Shown: positions 45,196 through 56,108 of the stretch, in pieces | Position numbering within the stretch: position 1 is the stretch's first letter | Layout: every line of letters begins with the position of its first letter | From: Begonia masoniana | Taxonomy: Eukaryota > Streptophyta > Magnoliopsida > Cucurbitales > Begoniaceae | NCBI GenBank assembly: GCA_022432975.1 | Contig: CM039510.1 | Coordinates: 31,465,023 to 31,529,022 of the forward strand | Direction: 5' to 3' | Length of the DNA stretch: 64,000 nucleotides | The notes under the pieces: model-generated | The model's input: the letters and a program-made list of their open reading frames with translations, nothing else | Databases searched by the model: none | Told to the model about the DNA's origin: nothing | Program-made: the position numbers and the translations under genes

Positions 45196-47030
45196 ATGAC
45201 TAATAGAAATGGATTTTCCCCACATAATAAGGAACCAAATATTTTTCCATTTAGTGGACTCTATGGTAGGGATGAATATTCCTCTTGGGTTAAAAGGTTA
45301 GAAAAGAGGTTTGCTTATAGGTATTATTGTGAATGGGAAAATGTTAACTTCGCCTCTAAGTGTTTAACCAAGGATGCTAAATCTTTGTGGGAAAAATTTG
45401 TAGCAAAGAAAAGAAGAAATAAGGAAGAAGATTTGATTTCTTTGACAATAATGAAGAGGTTATTAGAAGAGGAATTTGCCCAAAAACGACAAAAGCAAAA
45501 CCCAATTTAAGGAACAAAATTTTTAACGAAGATCACCCTATATGTTATCCTAGCTCCTCCAAATTTGAGAATCAAAATATGCGTGAATATCCCTCCACTC
45601 ATGAAAGAAATTTAAGGGATAAAAGGGGGATAAGGATTAGGGTTAATCAACAACCAATTGTACCTCCAAACCGATAGATGATTGGGATTTAAGACGGCAA
45701 GAAAGGATCATTCACGAAATTGGAATTACTGGCCGCCTGTTGGAAAATTGGGTACAAGAAACTTCAAGAATACTTGCCAAGTCACCAACCATTCCTAAAC
45801 CTCCGCCTTCTATGCCCCAAAAATTTAATGAACTTGAAGAAGAATCTTTAAGTGACGCTGAAGATCAAGAGATTTTAGAGAAAACAACTAGCTTAAATGA
45901 AGATGAGGAAGAGACACTAGAAGAAGTTGATTGTTACCCCGAAGAGGGTCCACTTCTCGAAATGGACAATCAAAAGGAGGAGGAAATTTGGAAGGAGGAA
46001 TTACCACAAGGTTTACCACCCATGCATGGTATTGCATACAAATTGGATGAATCAACCCAAGAGCACCCTCAATCAAGTGGTGTCAAGTGGCATTATAATC
46101 CCCTTTATGCCGATGTACCCACTTCCCAACCCTTAAATTTAACCTTCTTCAAAACAAATGACCTTTGGGAAGAAATGGTGGATGAAGAAAGGATGCCTTG
46201 CCATTTGATAGAAGAGTCAACATGGCGACAAGAAAAGGTAGAGTGAAGTGAAGAGAGTATTTTTGGGATTTCTAATATGATCATTGGTCTACTCACTCCT
46301 TTCCAATTATTACTAGAATAAACCCTCCTTCCGACCCATTTTCAAAGAAATTAGCCTAATCCATATATTCATTACACCGTACTGCTTTGATCTATGTTGG
46401 AATTAGGCAAAATAAGAGGACGTTCACACCCAACAAATGCCTAATTGTACAATTGGGTGAGATAACGACACGATTAACCTCACTTAGTATCAAGTGGAGA
46501 CAATTGACCTCACTGTGTGATTTTCACAAATTCTACCACCGAACTAGGGTCAAAGGAATCATTGATTTAGTAGTAATAAGTTCACTAACCTCCGTCTATT
46601 TAATAATTTGGAATTTTAAGGTTAGTTGGAACCAAGCTTCCATGGTTCATTTGAATGTTGAGCTTGTATCTGTGGTATCAGTGGTATTAGAGATAGAAAG
46701 ATCAATTCTTTGGTATTTCTTGCTACCACATGTGGGATTCGATTACTTTGGAAACCTTCCCTCCATCATCGAGCAATCGCCCTCCAAAGTAGCCATCGAA
46801 TTCAATTTTACTACCCTCACCAAAAAAAAATTTAATAAGACCATCCGACCCCCGATTGCACCCTTAGTCTCTGCCTTTGGAACTCAAGTGTTTACCCCTC
46901 GCATGGAAAATGAAGCCTTTGAAGAAGTGGCTAAAACAATGGATTTGAGGTCAAATCCTCAGCCACTCGGAGGGGATGATGTGCCATCGAGGCCCAAATC
47001 TAGATCACAACCCAAGGCCCATGAATTTTG
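45196..47030 (+). pseudogene. gag: Element H gag-like gene, broken into three frames
   Basis: ATG at 45196 (MTNRNGFSPHNKEP), with gag core FPFSGLYGRDEYSSWVKRLE and WEKFVAKKRRNKEE. A stop at 45508 and frame change follow. The second frame has DDWDLRRQERIIHEIG, the acidic block and DNQKEEEIWKEELPQGLPPM, and ends near 46246. A third part (about 46390-47030) has IVQLGEI, DFHKFYHRTRVK, a 130-bp insert without homologue in D or E (around 46555-46720), GFDYFGNLPSIIEQSPSKVA, and finally [20 protein letters not shown] extending 50 bp into the 3' LTR. No zinc knuckle, protease or pol. This is the same architecture as D, and the tail end matches G's pol end. Confidence 0.82.
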
Positions 47031-48166
47031 ATATTTTTACTAATAAAAATTATTTTATTTATTTACAGGTAGTTGATGATCATGATGGAAATTCAACTTG
47101 AAGCACTTGGAGAAAGCTACAACTCGGCCCATGGGAATTTGTCTTCCCGGCCTGTTTAAATTTGTAATTTTTATTTTTTTGAACTTATTTGGCATACTCT
47201 AGCCTTTATTGTAGGGATTATATATTTGCATCATGCATTAGATTGTATGGTTAGGATTAGTTGGTGGCATAGGTGTTTGGTAAACCCATGAGCCATAAGA
47301 GCAACAAGCCCATGATCAATTAAAGAGGAAATTGGGACATACATTATACACTTAGCCCATGAGAAGATTGGTTCATAAGGAGAAGGCCCATAAGCTTATC
47401 ACGATGAAAGCTTCAGCCCACTTAATTTCTCAACCTCACATGAAGCAGCCTAGCCCAATTGACAAACCATTTGACTTCAGCCTGCTACACAACTTCACGA
47501 AGAAGCCCAGCGAGCAGTTCAGCGAGAGAGGCGATCTTCAGACGATCTTCAGTAAGTGACCACGGGATTCAGAGATCGACAACGAGCACTCTGCGAGCGC
47601 ACGGATTGCTCACCTGGACTAGCTGACCAACCGAAGCCCTTCTTTGCTCCAAGCAAGCAGCCTTGTCAGCATTGAGCTCCACTCCGCGAACGCCCAGCAG
47701 AAGCCCTCCCAACGGCTAGATTCTCCTCTGGGAATTTCCAAACCTAGCCACCCTAGGTATTTAAGCATCGCTTTTAGTGTTTGTACGCATTCCTTTGATT
47801 AATATAAACCTATTTTGTCTCTCTAAAAATCCAGAAGGATTTTTGGTTGCCGTCAAGGTAAGCCACGGTTCTGCCATGAGGAGTGTGCCTCCATTGATCA
47901 TCAGTCTTATGGCGGCTGTAATCTCTTAATTTCCCTCCCTCTCTGTTATCAGAGTTTAAAAGGCTGAGGATGATAGCCGAGCCTAGCAGTTGTTTCCTTT
48001 CCATGGAAAGGCATGCACCGAGAAGCATAACATAAGATAGCTTCTCGGTCAGCCAAGGGTTTTCCACATTCCATTTCTCCTCCATTACATTCTATCACTC
48101 TTCTTCCCACACTGCAAGTTTCATCCATTTTATTTTGTTCTATTTTACTCCCCCATTTTTCTGTCA
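46977..48166 (+). repeat. Element H 3' LTR (1190 bp)
   Basis: Starts TGATGTGCC after the polypurine tract CTCGGAGGGGA (about 46966-46976) and ends CTGTCA at 48166, followed by GTTTT. Nearly identical to 41423-42615. Confidence 0.93.
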
Positions 48167-48171
48167 GTTTT

Positions 48172-50129
48172 CCATTCATCCCCTTTTTTCATTCGTATTT
48201 GGTGATAACCGCTCTTCAAGTCAACTTTGGAGAATATTGATGCTCCACTTAATTCATCTAGCATGTCTTCGAGTCTAGGTATAGGATATCTATACTTAAT
48301 GGTAATTTGGTTGATAGCCCTACTATCCACGCACATTCGTATAGAGCCATTCTTTTTAGGTACCAACAAAGTAGTTACGGCACAAGGGCTCATTGATTCT
48401 CTTATATAACCCCTTCCCAATAACTCTTGAACTTGATCTTGGAGTTCTTTTGCTTCTTCAGACCTCATTCTATAGGCCGGTCGATTTGGTAACATAGCTC
48501 CAGGTTGGAGGTCAATTTGGTGTTCTATTCCTCGTATTGGTGGTAATCCGGGAGGTAGCTCTTTAGGGAAGATATCTTGGTAGGTCTTAAGTAGATTTTA
48601 GACCGGTAAAGGTATGTCTCCAAGCTCCATAACACGGTCTCTAAATAATACTAGAATCAATGTCTTTCCCTTTATGACTGCAGATCTTAATCCCTTTTTT
48701 GTTAAGAAAAGATTTTCCTTAATCTTTTCTTCCTTTCTAACCGTATCGTCGTGTGCGATCTGTTCAGGGGTCATAGGAAGTAATTTAATATTTCTACCAC
48801 CGAATTTCAAACTATAGTTGTTAAGGTACCCGTCATAATGTACCCTACGGCCATAAAGCCATGGTCGTCCTAACAAAATATGACTTGCTTTCATCGGTAC
48901 AACATCGCAAGTAACCGAATCTTTATATCTTCCAATAGCGAAATTGACGGTCACTTGTTTGGTCACTTTGATGTCATCCCTATCGTCCAACCATCGTAAC
49001 TTATATGGCTTAGGGTGACTAGTCGTCTCCAGTCCAAGCTTGCTAATCATGTCTTGAGAAGCCACGTTAACGCAACTTCCACTATCTATAATCACAGAAC
49101 AAACTTTATCTTTGACTGCACACCTACTTTGGAAAATGTTTTCACGTTGGAAGTCCTCTTTTACATTTTTAGATACGAGGCCTCTCCTAATGACCATCAA
49201 AAGAGGTCCATCTTGAGCAGCACATTCGTCCGACTCGTGCTCACTCTCGTTCTCTACCTCTTCTTCTTATTCCTTTTTGAGGTATTGACCTTCGTCGTTC
49301 TCACTTTTCCATTCTCCTGTCGACTCCTTAATAACCATCACTCGATGGTTATAGCATTCATTTGCGTAATGTCCCTTGCCTAAACACTTGTAGCATTGGA
49401 CATCACGAGCTCTTTGTACTTTAGAGGTGTCCGCTTGATTTTTATCCATAGGAGGGGGCTTGTTTTGGTTGAAGGGGGCTTTAGGTGACCAATTATGGTT
49501 AATTGGCCTTTTCTCTTCGTTCTTCCATGGAGGCTTAGGTTTATCTTGATCCAAGTGCCTAGGTGGAAATTTAGTCGGAAAATTGGTTTTACGCTTTCTT
49601 TTGAGTTGTCTTTCCACCGTAAGGGCACGCTGAATGACCATGTCCATGGCCTCCAATTATTGAACTTCAACCACGTCGCCTATATCACGGTTCATCCCTC
49701 GGATGAATCTTGCGATGATTTGTTCTTCGGGCTTGTCAATAGCACAACGCATATTGAGAGTCTCAAATTCCGTGAGATACTCATCAACCGAGAGGGAATT
49801 TTGTTTAAGGTTGTGAAGTTGATGGAAGAGTTCGTGTTTGTAATGTCGGGGAACAAACCTCTTGTGCATTATTTCTTTCATAGAATTCCAGGTTGAGACG
49901 GGGTATCCTGATGTTCGCATTCTTTGGTTTTTAAGGTTGGACCACCACAGTGTTGCGTGGCCCGTTAGTTCAAGAGAGGCTAATTGGATCTTTACTCGCT
50001 TGGAGTAATCATGGCACTCAAAAACTCTCTCTACCTTATCAATCCAATCTAGGTAAGTGTGCCCGTCACATGTTCCATTGAAAGGGAGAATTGACATCTT
50101 AACATTTCGGAGGTCGTCGTTGTCCCTAC
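48172..50129 (-). pseudogene. gag-pol: Element G gag, protease and first part of RT, three in-frame stops
   Basis: The gag core starts just inside insertion B (about 50129) with PFNGTCDGHTYLDWIDKVER, then FECHDYSKRVKIQLASLEL, LWWSNLKNQRMR and RFIRGMNRDIGDVVEVQ. Stops: TAA near 49656 (Gln in E), one near 49268 and TAA near 48597 (probably Gln). All parts share one frame. The CCHC knuckle CYKCLGKGHYANEC lies near 49400. Protease: CSVIIDSGSCVNVASQDM (about 49110) and HILLGRPWLYGRR. RT begins [31 protein letters not shown] and [18 protein letters not shown], and stops at insertion H, resuming at 41422. The protease Ser-Gly (DSG) is intact here, unlike in E. Confidence 0.9.
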
Positions 50130-51610
50130 TGTCAAGACCCGAAACCCGACGGGTCGAGAATTTCGTATAATTATATTCTTAATCAAAATGTCAACCCAAT
50201 TCCCTTTTTTTTGTGTATATATATAAATACGTTTTTAAAGAAATTCCAATCAAATTCGAAGTCATTTAAAATCATTTGGGGAAATATCTATTTAAAGAAA
50301 AGAATCAACAGACAATCGAATTAACCTCTGTTGGGAAATATCTATTTAAAGAAAAGAATCACTAGACAATCGAATTAACCTCTGTCGTTCACATCCACCG
50401 CTCAACAGTAATATCTCACATCTACCGATGACGTCTGCCAGATGACTCATTCACCCAGCATCCACCGGTCATTTCTGTCGAGCGACATCCACCGCTCAAC
50501 AGTAATATCCCACATCTACCGATGACGTCAGCCGGATGACTCATTCACCCAGCATCCACCGGTCATTTTTGTCGAGTGACATCCACCGCTCAACAGTAAT
50601 ATCCCACATATACCGATGACGTCAGCCGGATGACTCATTCACCCAGCATCCACCGATCGTTTCTGTCGAGCGACATCCACCGCTCAACAGTAATATCCCA
50701 CATCTACCGATGACGTCAGCCGGATGACTCATTCACCCAGCATCCACCAGTCATTTCTGTCGAGCGACATCCACCGCTAAATAGTAATATTCCACATCTA
50801 TCGATTACATCTACTGAGCATATCCACCGTTCAACAGTAACCGATAATCTACTGAGCACATCCACCGCTCAACAGTAACCGAACATCTACCGATTATCGA
50901 TCGACGTTGAGACTTAAATTCTTTCCCTTTTTTAAAAAGAACTCAACTCCCTTTACCAAAATCCCCATACACATGAACCTCGCAATCATTAATTTAAGTT
51001 CGTAGCGGAAGACTTATCCCATAAAGAAGATTCTTAAATCTGGAACTTTCTTAAAATTAAACTTGTACTTAACAAGTCAGATATCTATTGACATAAAGAA
51101 ATTCTTTTCCTATCAATGAAATCTTATCATAGATCTTACTAAATTGTACTAAAAGCAACACTCCGCGGGTTAAAATCGCTTCTTAACCATAAATCATCAT
51201 CATGAGCATTAACCAGGAACCAGACCTAAGTATTTTCTTCTAGAGTGAAGTCCTCACCTGCTATTTCGTCACCTACATCATAAGGTTCAAACTATAAGCC
51301 TAATGCTTAGTAAGGAGTGCAACAAATACATGCTTACTCAATAAAATCATGTTCACATCTCTTACTCAAATCGGAAATCATGCTTATGTTCCTATTCATT
51401 TTCAAATTGTGGGAATCATATTCTTGTTCATCGTTTTCATATCATGGATTAATGAGGAGTTTGTGCCAAATGGGGTAGGCAGTGCGCGTGTACATGGCCC
51501 TTGCGGGTAAGAATCATGGTCTATTCTTGGACAGTGACATGGCCAAAACTGCCCCCAACTCTCACTTAATCAAGGTTTCATACGTTTCATTTTCTTGTTC
51601 TTTTCATGTT
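50130..51610 (-). repeat. Element B 3' LTR, partial
   Basis: Matches the A LTR (53706 onward) with extra 94-bp repeat copies, through GCCTAATGCTTAGTAAGGAG (about 51300) and the CCCCCAACTCTCACTTAAT block (about 51550). Similarity stops near 51610; the other LTR edge (GTGTTACA) is absent. Confidence 0.8.
50391..50800. repeat. 94-bp minisatellite in the B 3' LTR
   Basis: CTCAAC at 50401, 50495, 50589 and 50683, with CTAAAT at 50777: strict 94-bp spacing, about 4.3 units. Each unit has CCACCGCTCAACAGTAATAT, CTACCGATGACGTC(A/T) and ACCCAGCATCCACCGGTC. Most units contain one perfect TGACGTCA palindrome. Confidence 0.92.
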
Positions 51611-52999
51611 CTTAATCATCATTTTCTAGGGTTTTATCACTTAATTTCTCTCAGAATAAATATTCACTTAGTTGTTCTCGGATTTCATCAATTTAAACAG
51701 TGGAGGATGTTTCTCTCTATCGAGTTTGGACGACAAAAGCCTTAGGAGACGTGGACGACAAAATCTAAGAAGGCATGGACGTTTAAAATGATAGTCAGTG
51801 TGGACGACTGAAACTGTATGCAGCGTGGACGACTGGGTTTCTCTGCCAGAATACTTAACTAAAATTTATCGTCCACAGGCTTTGGACGATGACTTTCTTA
51901 CAGGATACTTAACTAAAACTCAGTAAGATTTAAAAAATTTATCTTTTGACCCTCTTTGGTATAACTCATTTAAAGGCGGCTAACTCCATTCAGTGGAGGG
52001 CATACCACGTGTGGATACCTCGTGCTAAATTTAAACTTAGCTAAACTGTTAAATCAATAAAATAGGGTCTCGGTCGATGTTTAAATCCTCTACTAGAACA
52101 TTTAACCGAATCTTTATAAGAAAACCACCTTAATGTATATAGCTTTTATCAAACACCTAATCACGCAACTAATCACTTAGGTACGAAAATGTGCAGCATA
52201 ATCTTATACTTATCATCAACCTCAAATCACCTGCCCAAATCTTGCACTTCTATTGTCCAACAATATAGAAGCATCTCTTCATCAAGGTTCACCCTCCTAG
52301 TTTCCCGAACCTTGATGTTTCTACATCCATCATGGAGGTAAGCCTCATGCTCGGGGTTCTTAACTTAAACTGTATTCACTACATGCTCATATCTAAACCC
52401 TTATACTTGTAAGCCAAAAGGATTTACGATCCATTTACTTTGTCACTTTCTCCCTAGGTGACACTCACTCTTGTCAATCTACCATTCCTTCTGACTTCAC
52501 TCATAGAACACTAAGCCCCTAAACATGACTTTTACTTAAGGTGCTAAACTCATCTCCGATTAGAAAATACATCCCAGTTTCTAAGTTATTCCTAACTCTT
52601 ATGTTTTTGCTCCATAACCCTTGACTAAGCAGTATCATCTGCCTAACGCGTCTACTATTTATTGATCAACCTTAACCTCCCTAAGTCCTTTTCTGTACTG
52701 TGGCAGCCATAAACTCCCCGTACATTGATAATTGTTCCTTATTGATTAGTCTTCTAAGACGGTACTCATTTCCTAGGAAGCGGCCAGTTCTAGCAACTTA
52801 GATATCACCTAGCACGAAATTTTCGTCCATTAATACCCTCGAAAGTTTATAACTTCCAAAGTGCTAGTCACAACCCATATCCTTTCGGCAATTAACCTAA
52901 ATTGAATTCTTGGATATAATTTTTGCCTAGATACTTTCAACTTCTTTGGATCCAAAATATCTGAGTCTCTACCACATCCCCTTGTCCACTTAAACGTGC
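51611..52999. other. Unassigned retroelement-derived stretch
   Basis: No gene recognised. 51720-51900 has about six copies of (G/T)GGACGA(C/T) words on either strand, resembling LTR sub-repeats of another family. 52000-52800 is ordinary AT-rich sequence with phrases like those flanking Tekay LTRs. It replaces the right end of B's LTR and all of B's pol. Confidence 0.5.
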
Positions 53000-53705
53000 T
53001 AACTGTACCTGTCATGACTGTGTGCTGAACTGCATCATCATCCTCCATCATAGCAAAGACTCTAGGTGTTACCCTCGCACGATTTATATCCGGCGGCATA
53101 GCACAATCCCTAGCGATATGGCCAATCTTGTCACACCTATAGCAACGGCCCGAGTACAGTTTGCATTCGCCATGGTGGTTCATCTGGCAAGTGGAACATA
53201 GAGGAGCTTGAGGAGCTCCTTGAGGTCGCTTTTCTTTCCCTCGATCGTCATTGGGGTTATAGGGCCTTTTAATGCCCCCTGCTGTTGCTGTCATCCCTTA
53301 TCATGTTGTGGCTGCCACCCTTGATTCTGTTGTGGTTGCCACCTCCTATTCTGCTGCGGTTGTGGCTGCACTTCTCTAATGAATTTCTTTGGCAGCTCAC
53401 GTTGTTCCTGTACTCTTACCTCAACATCTTCTAATTCCAAAGCCTTAGCAGCCACCTCAGAATAAGGTATATTATGGATCCCTGCAGTCTTCACTCCCCT
53501 GAACAAGTTTGGCTTCAATCCTTGAACGAATTGATGAATCTTATCTTCTTCATCCTCCACCAAACGGGGTGCAAAACGGGACAAGGCCTCGAACGTACAA
53601 ATATAGTCCGCCACAGAACCGGTTTGGCGCAACTGCATAAACTCCATTTTCTTACTAGCTCGAACAGCTCGGCTAAAGTACTTGTCAAAGAAAGCAGTCA
53701 TAAAC
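53000..53705 (-). pseudogene. gag: Element B gag, C-terminal part
   Basis: Minus strand: FFDKYFSRAVRASKKMEFMQ, then RQTGSVADYICTFEALSRF and GIHNIPYSEVAAKALELEDV, then a Gln-rich stretch, a frameshift near 53290, and the intact CCHC knuckle CYRCDKIGHIARDC (about 53100-53140). Homology with A ends after VMTGTV at about 53005, just before the protease. Joined to 62795-63178 once element A is removed, it forms one gag. Chromovirus nucleocapsid precursor, not functional. Confidence 0.85.
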
Positions 53706-56067
53706 TGTCACAACCCGAAACCCAACGGGTCGAGAATTTCGTATAATAATATTCGTAATTAAAATGCCAACCCAATTTTTTTTTTTTTTGTATATATATA
53801 AATACGTTTTTAAAGAAATTCCAATCAAATTCGAAGTCATTTAAAATCATTTGGGGAAATATCTATTTAAATAAAAGAATCAACAGACAATCGAATTAAC
53901 CTCTATCGTTCACATCCACCGCTCAACAGTAATATCCCCCATCTACCGATAACGTCAACTGGATGACTCATTCACCCAGCATCCACCGGTCATTTCTGTC
54001 AGGCGACATCCACCGCTCAACAATACTCACATCTTCTGGTGACGTCAGCCGGATGACACATTCATCCAGCATCCACCATTCATCATAAACACACAACATC
54101 CACCAGTGAACAGTAACACTCAACATCCACCGGTCAGACCACGTGTTACCCACGTGACTTCATTAACTCGGCAGATGACATCTACCGCTCACATTCACAG
54201 AACACATCCACCGATGACGTCAGCCGGATGACTGAATCACCCAGCATCCACCGGTCATTTATGTCGAGCGACATCCACCGTTCAACAATACTCACATCTT
54301 CCGGTGACGTCAGCCAGATGACACATTCATCCAACATCCACCGCTCAACAGTAACCGAACCTCTACTGATTGTTGATCAAAGTTGAGACTTCAATTCATT
54401 CCCTCCTTCTCGTAAAAACTTAACTCCCTTTTTCCAAAAATCCCCATACACATAGACCTCGTAATCCTTAGCTTAAGTTCATAGTGGAAGACTCATCACA
54501 TAGAGAAGATTCTTAAATCTGGAACCTTCTTAAACTTAAACTCGTACTTAATAAGTCAAATATCTGTTAACATAAAGAAATTCATTTCCCATTCATGCAA
54601 TCATATCATAGATCTTACTAAATCGTACTGAAAGCAACACTCCGCGGGTTAAAAATCGCTTCCCAGCCACAAATCATCACCATGAGCAGTAACCAGCAAC
54701 CAGACCTAAGCATTTCCTTCTAGACTGAAATCCTCACCTGTTGTTTCATCACCTACATCATAAGGTTCAAACTATAAGCCTAATGCTTAGTAAGGAGTGC
54801 AACAAACACATGAATTCTCATGATTGCTGCATAAAATCATGTTCACATCTTTTACTCAAATCGGGAATCATGCTTGTGTTCACATTCACTTTCAAATAGT
54901 GGGAATCATATTCTTGTTCATAGTTTTCATATCATGGATTAAGGAGGAGTTTGTGCCGAAGGGGGTAGGCAGAGTGCGTGTATATGGCCTTTACGGGCAA
55001 GAATCATGGTCCATCCCTGGACAGTGACATGGCCAATACCGCCCCCAACCCTCACTTAATCAAGGTTTCATACGTTTCATTTTGCTTGTTTCATTCATAA
55101 AGTAGTATGCGTGTAAAATATTTTGTATACTCGGTAAATAAATCATGATGCATGGACATAAACGTTCTCAAAACATGAGACCATGGAAGGAGTCGTTCAT
55201 TAGAAAACAGAGCATACACTATTCCAAACATTATACTAAAATAGACAACTTCCCAAACATAATCGAATATCAGAAACAAACTCAACCTACTACCCTTGTG
55301 ATGCAGGGTCGTAATGGCTGGAAATCTTAACACACTCACTTACCTGGATTCCTTAGCAATGACTTTCCTTCACTTGGAGCTTTTTTCCCCACCTAAGTCA
55401 TTTCACGTATTAATGTAAGAAAACAAATCCTAAGTAGTCTAATATTCCAGAATGGTAGCTTTCTAACTAAGTATATATCCTAGAAGTCTAACTCATTTCC
55501 ATTCGAGCATTATATCAGTCACCTAGTGTGCATAAAAACCTCAGCTAAACGATAATGGCGTTCGGGTTCACCAACTACCCAGTCTCAGCCAATGTTCATT
55601 ATTTCTACTTATTATCTACAACAATCATAAATGCTATGTTAATAGCTATATCTACATGATACTTCAACTTCCTTAGAAAACCCGAATCTAAATCTCTAAT
55701 CAACTCTCAAATGACTAATCAGTAAACACATTGTCCAAATCTTACCTCGAGCTTGGAATATTGGAAGAAAACAGAAGGAAGCTGATCGCTGGAGGAAGAA
55801 CAGAGAAAAGAGCTGAGGGGAGAGAGTCAGCTGAAAAAAAGAAGTTGGCTGGTGGAGGTTTTTGTGAGGTTTTAGGATTTCCATTTTCTATTTATACACT
55901 TAATAAGCTAGGCTTAATTACAAGTTTGCCACCAAACTTAATTTTATAAAAAGAGCTGATTAAACTTTGGCGCCTAAATTTTCGACCATGGAAATATATG
56001 CATGGATGGCAATTAATTCAGTTGCGTTAAAAGAAATTTCGCCTGCCCGAAGTTGTCGGGTGTTACA
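53706..56067 (-). repeat. Element A 3' LTR (2362 bp)
   Basis: Plus-strand edges TGTCACAACCC and GTCGGGTGTTACA. Repeat part (CATCCACCG words) at 53905-54360, then GCCTAATGCTTAGTAAGGAG (about 54778), the hairpin-like block at 54937-55065 and a minus-strand TATA box. Confidence 0.92.
55888..55896 (-). promoter_or_regulatory. TATA box of the A 3' LTR (minus strand)
   Basis: Minus strand TATAAATAG followed by AAAATGG, 170 bp from the LTR start; the same place in the 5' LTR is 62615-62623. Confidence 0.6.
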
Positions 56068-56082
56068 TCCACCCCTCCTTAA
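56068..56082 (-). other. Polypurine tract, element A
   Basis: Minus strand AAGGAGGGGTGGA directly before the 3' LTR start TGTAACACCC. Confidence 0.85.
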
Positions 56083-56108
56083 ACAAAATTTTTGTCCTAA
56101 AAAATTGT

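Larger units (their letters stand above)
41423..48166 (+). mobile_element. Element H: complete non-autonomous LTR element inside G's RT
   Basis: 6744 bp with exact 5-bp target duplication GTTTT (41418-41422 and 48167-48171). LTRs of 1193 and 1190 bp, primer-binding site, 2.5 kb leader, broken gag-like genes and polypurine tract. No pol. Closest relative in the window is F (LTR 3' halves and leaders). Removal restores G's RT reading frame exactly. Confidence 0.95.
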
